Source: Gemmatimonadaceae bacterium
GTDB taxonomy: Bacteria; Gemmatimonadota; Gemmatimonadetes; Gemmatimonadales; Gemmatimonadaceae
NCBI GenBank assembly: GCA_020846935.1
Contig: JADLCY010000001.1
Location: 558,001 to 622,000 of the forward strand
Length of the DNA stretch: 64,000 nucleotides
Direction of reading: 5' to 3'
Shown here: positions 62,758 to 64,000 of the stretch, one piece after another
How positions within the stretch are numbered: position 1 is the first letter of the stretch
How the letters are laid out: every line of letters starts with the position of its first letter
Notes under the pieces: model-generated
What the model was told of the DNA's origin: nothing
What the model saw: only the letters and a program-made list of their open reading frames with translations
Database searches by the model: none
Position numbers and translations under genes: made by a program

Positions 62758-64000
62758 ATGGTCGCACGACGTGACTCCTACCTCCCCCTCGTGACAGCAT
62801 CGGCCCCTTTGCCGGCGACGGCGCGGCTCTCGAACCTGCTCTGGGCGTGCGCGGCCATTGCCTTGACCTCGGGTTTCGCCGAAGCGACGGTGGCTGTGTA
62901 TCGCAACCGGGTGCGTCACCTGCCCATCGGGCAATACGTGGCCGGCGAGGTGTTCTGGATGACGCCACTCGCCGCGCTCGTTGCCCTGGGGTTGGTCGTG
63001 GCGCTGTGGCTCGGCGTGAGCGCGCTCGTGCCCACGCAATGGGGCCTGCGTCGCTGGGCGGTGGCCCTGGCCGCCGGAGTGGCCACGTACGGACTGGTGA
63101 CCGCGATGTCTCTCGGACTGGGGACCTGGTCCAAGGTGATCTTCGGGGCCGGTGTCGCGGTCGCGGCGCAGCGGCTCTTTGATGGATGGCCCGCCGTCAT
63201 CGGTCGCATCGCGCGCGCCACGAGTCTCGGGCTTGCCGCGACGGCGCTGCTGACGGCGATCGTCGTGCCGTGGCGCCGACACGCACGCGAGGCGGCAGCG
63301 CTGCCAACCGCCCCGGCCCCTGCGGGGTCGCCGAACATCGTCGTGCTCATCTGGGACACGGCGCGCGCGCAGAATATGTCGCTCTACGGCTACGCGCGGC
63401 GCACGACGCCGGTGCTCGACAGCCTTGGGGCGCGCGGCCTGGTCTTCGAGCATGCCTTCGCCACGTCGCCGTGGTCGCTCCCTTCGCACGCCAGCATCTT
63501 TACCGGCCTCTATCCCGATCGCCTGAGCGTCGGGTCGGGGATCCCGCTGGACACCGTGCCGCCGACGATCGCCGAGTTCTTTTCGGCGCGCGGGTATGCC
63601 ACGGCGAGCATGACGGCCAACCTGTTCTACGGTTCGCCGGATTATGGCATCGATCGCGGCTTCGCCACGTACGACGCGCGCCCACCGATCCATGCCCCGG
63701 TCATCGCGCACACGTGGGAGCTGCTTGGCCGCAACGTGTTCAACGTCGGCGTGATGCTGGGCCGGCACCATACGTTGCTCCGCCGGCGCGCCACCCATGT
63801 GAACGCCTCGTTCCTGTCGTGGCTCGACCGGCGCGGCGACCGACCGTTCTTTGCGGTGCTCAACTACTTCGATGCGCACGAGCCGTATGCGGCGCCGGCA
63901 CCGTTCGACACCGCGTTTGCGCCACGGGGCACGCGCTACTGGGCCGACGAGACCCTGCGTTCGGCCCCGTCCGCGGTGCTGAACCAGCTGCGCGACATGT
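62758..64000 (+). CDS. Membrane-anchored sulfatase-superfamily protein (cut by the window end)
   Basis: The first 414 codons are present. About 170 residues of N-terminal membrane helices (TPLAALVALGLVVALWLGV and others) lead into an alkaline-phosphatase/sulfatase domain: NIVVLIWDTARAQNMSLYGY, ATSPWSLPSHASIFTGLYPD and NYFDAHEPYAAP. The nucleophile position of the usual C-x-P-x-R motif is Ser (SLPSH), so formylglycine maturation by the Cys-type route is not expected. The start is uncertain: ATG 62758 or GTG 62791, neither with a clear Shine-Dalgarno. The rest lies beyond the right edge. Confidence 0.85.
   Translation, partial: MVARRDSYLPLVTASAPLPATARLSNLLWACAAIALTSGFAEATVAVYRNRVRHLPIGQYVAGEVFWMTPLAALVALGLVVALWLGVSALVPTQWGLRRWAVALAAGVATYGLVTAMSLGLGTWSKVIFGAGVAVAAQRLFDGWPAVIGRIARATSLGLAATALLTAIVVPWRRHAREAAALPTAPAPAGSPNIVVLIWDTARAQNMSLYGYARRTTPVLDSLGARGLVFEHAFATSPWSLPSHASIFTGLYPDRLSVGSGIPLDTVPPTIAEFFSARGYATASMTANLFYGSPDYGIDRGFATYDARPPIHAPVIAHTWELLGRNVFNVGVMLGRHHTLLRRRATHVNASFLSWLDRRGDRPFFAVLNYFDAHEPYAAPAPFDTAFAPRGTRYWADETLRSAPSAVLNQLRDM

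Overview
Origin. The window is GC-rich, densely packed and rich in exported proteins. It carries a SusC/SusD pair whose receptor has a carboxypeptidase-regulatory-like N-terminus, several lipoprotein or secreted hydrolases (M28, M20-like, DUF5117-type metzincin, class C serine hydrolase) and a CusCBA-like metal efflux operon. This mix points to a Gram-negative soil-type bacterium, most likely Gemmatimonadota. That is an inference from gene style; no rRNA or other phylogenetic marker is present.

Layout. 1-9.2 kb is a minus-strand metal block: two coupled ZIP transporters, a small beta-barrel protein with its own terminator, and an operon of a Cys/His/Met-bearing secreted protein, a TolC-type channel, a CusB-type adaptor and a CusA-type RND pump. 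9.3-14.4 kb is a plus-strand uptake operon (TonB receptor, HmuT/U/V-like binding protein, permease and ATPase) with overlapping genes, best read as heme or iron-chelate import. 14.6-18 kb holds small single genes (VOC, PIN, degenerate NUDIX, 2H phosphoesterase, YjdI-type ferredoxin). 18-22.6 kb has a 100-bp-period repeat, SusC, SusD and a strong terminator. 22.8-32.4 kb carries a BMP/nucleoside ABC importer in one tightly coupled operon with an MFS transporter, then a DUF1028 protein and an M28 peptidase.

32.5-39.2 kb holds a divergent M20-like lipoprotein, an 8-bp tandem repeat, a GMC dehydrogenase with its Tat-exported small subunit, a PLP decarboxylase and a double cupredoxin. 39.4-50.4 kb is a patchwork of small or poorly known genes. 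It includes an APC permease coupled to a YeeE/YedE pair, a gene broken by a one-base frameshift that encodes two copies of a GYRPAYG-type motif, a propeller protein, a BsuPI-domain lipoprotein and an alpha/beta hydrolase coupled to an exported orphan. 50.5-54.8 kb has a small basic protein, a GNAT, divergent glgA/glgC and msrB. 54.9-64 kb has a metzincin protease, a double-VOC protein with a histone H1-like tail, a nucleotidyltransferase-like protein, an SGNH hydrolase, an ABM monooxygenase, a class C hydrolase, a thermonuclease and a sulfatase-superfamily protein cut by the window end.

How it works together. Most of the content serves exchange with the outside: metal efflux and uptake, heme or iron, glycan or oligomer import, nucleoside import, secreted proteolysis and periplasmic oxidation. 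Glycogen synthesis and methionine-sulfoxide repair are the housekeeping exceptions. The items most worth a second look are the VOC-histone-like fusion, the frameshifted two-repeat gene, the M20-like protein lacking canonical metal ligands, and the repeats upstream of the SusC and GMC genes.
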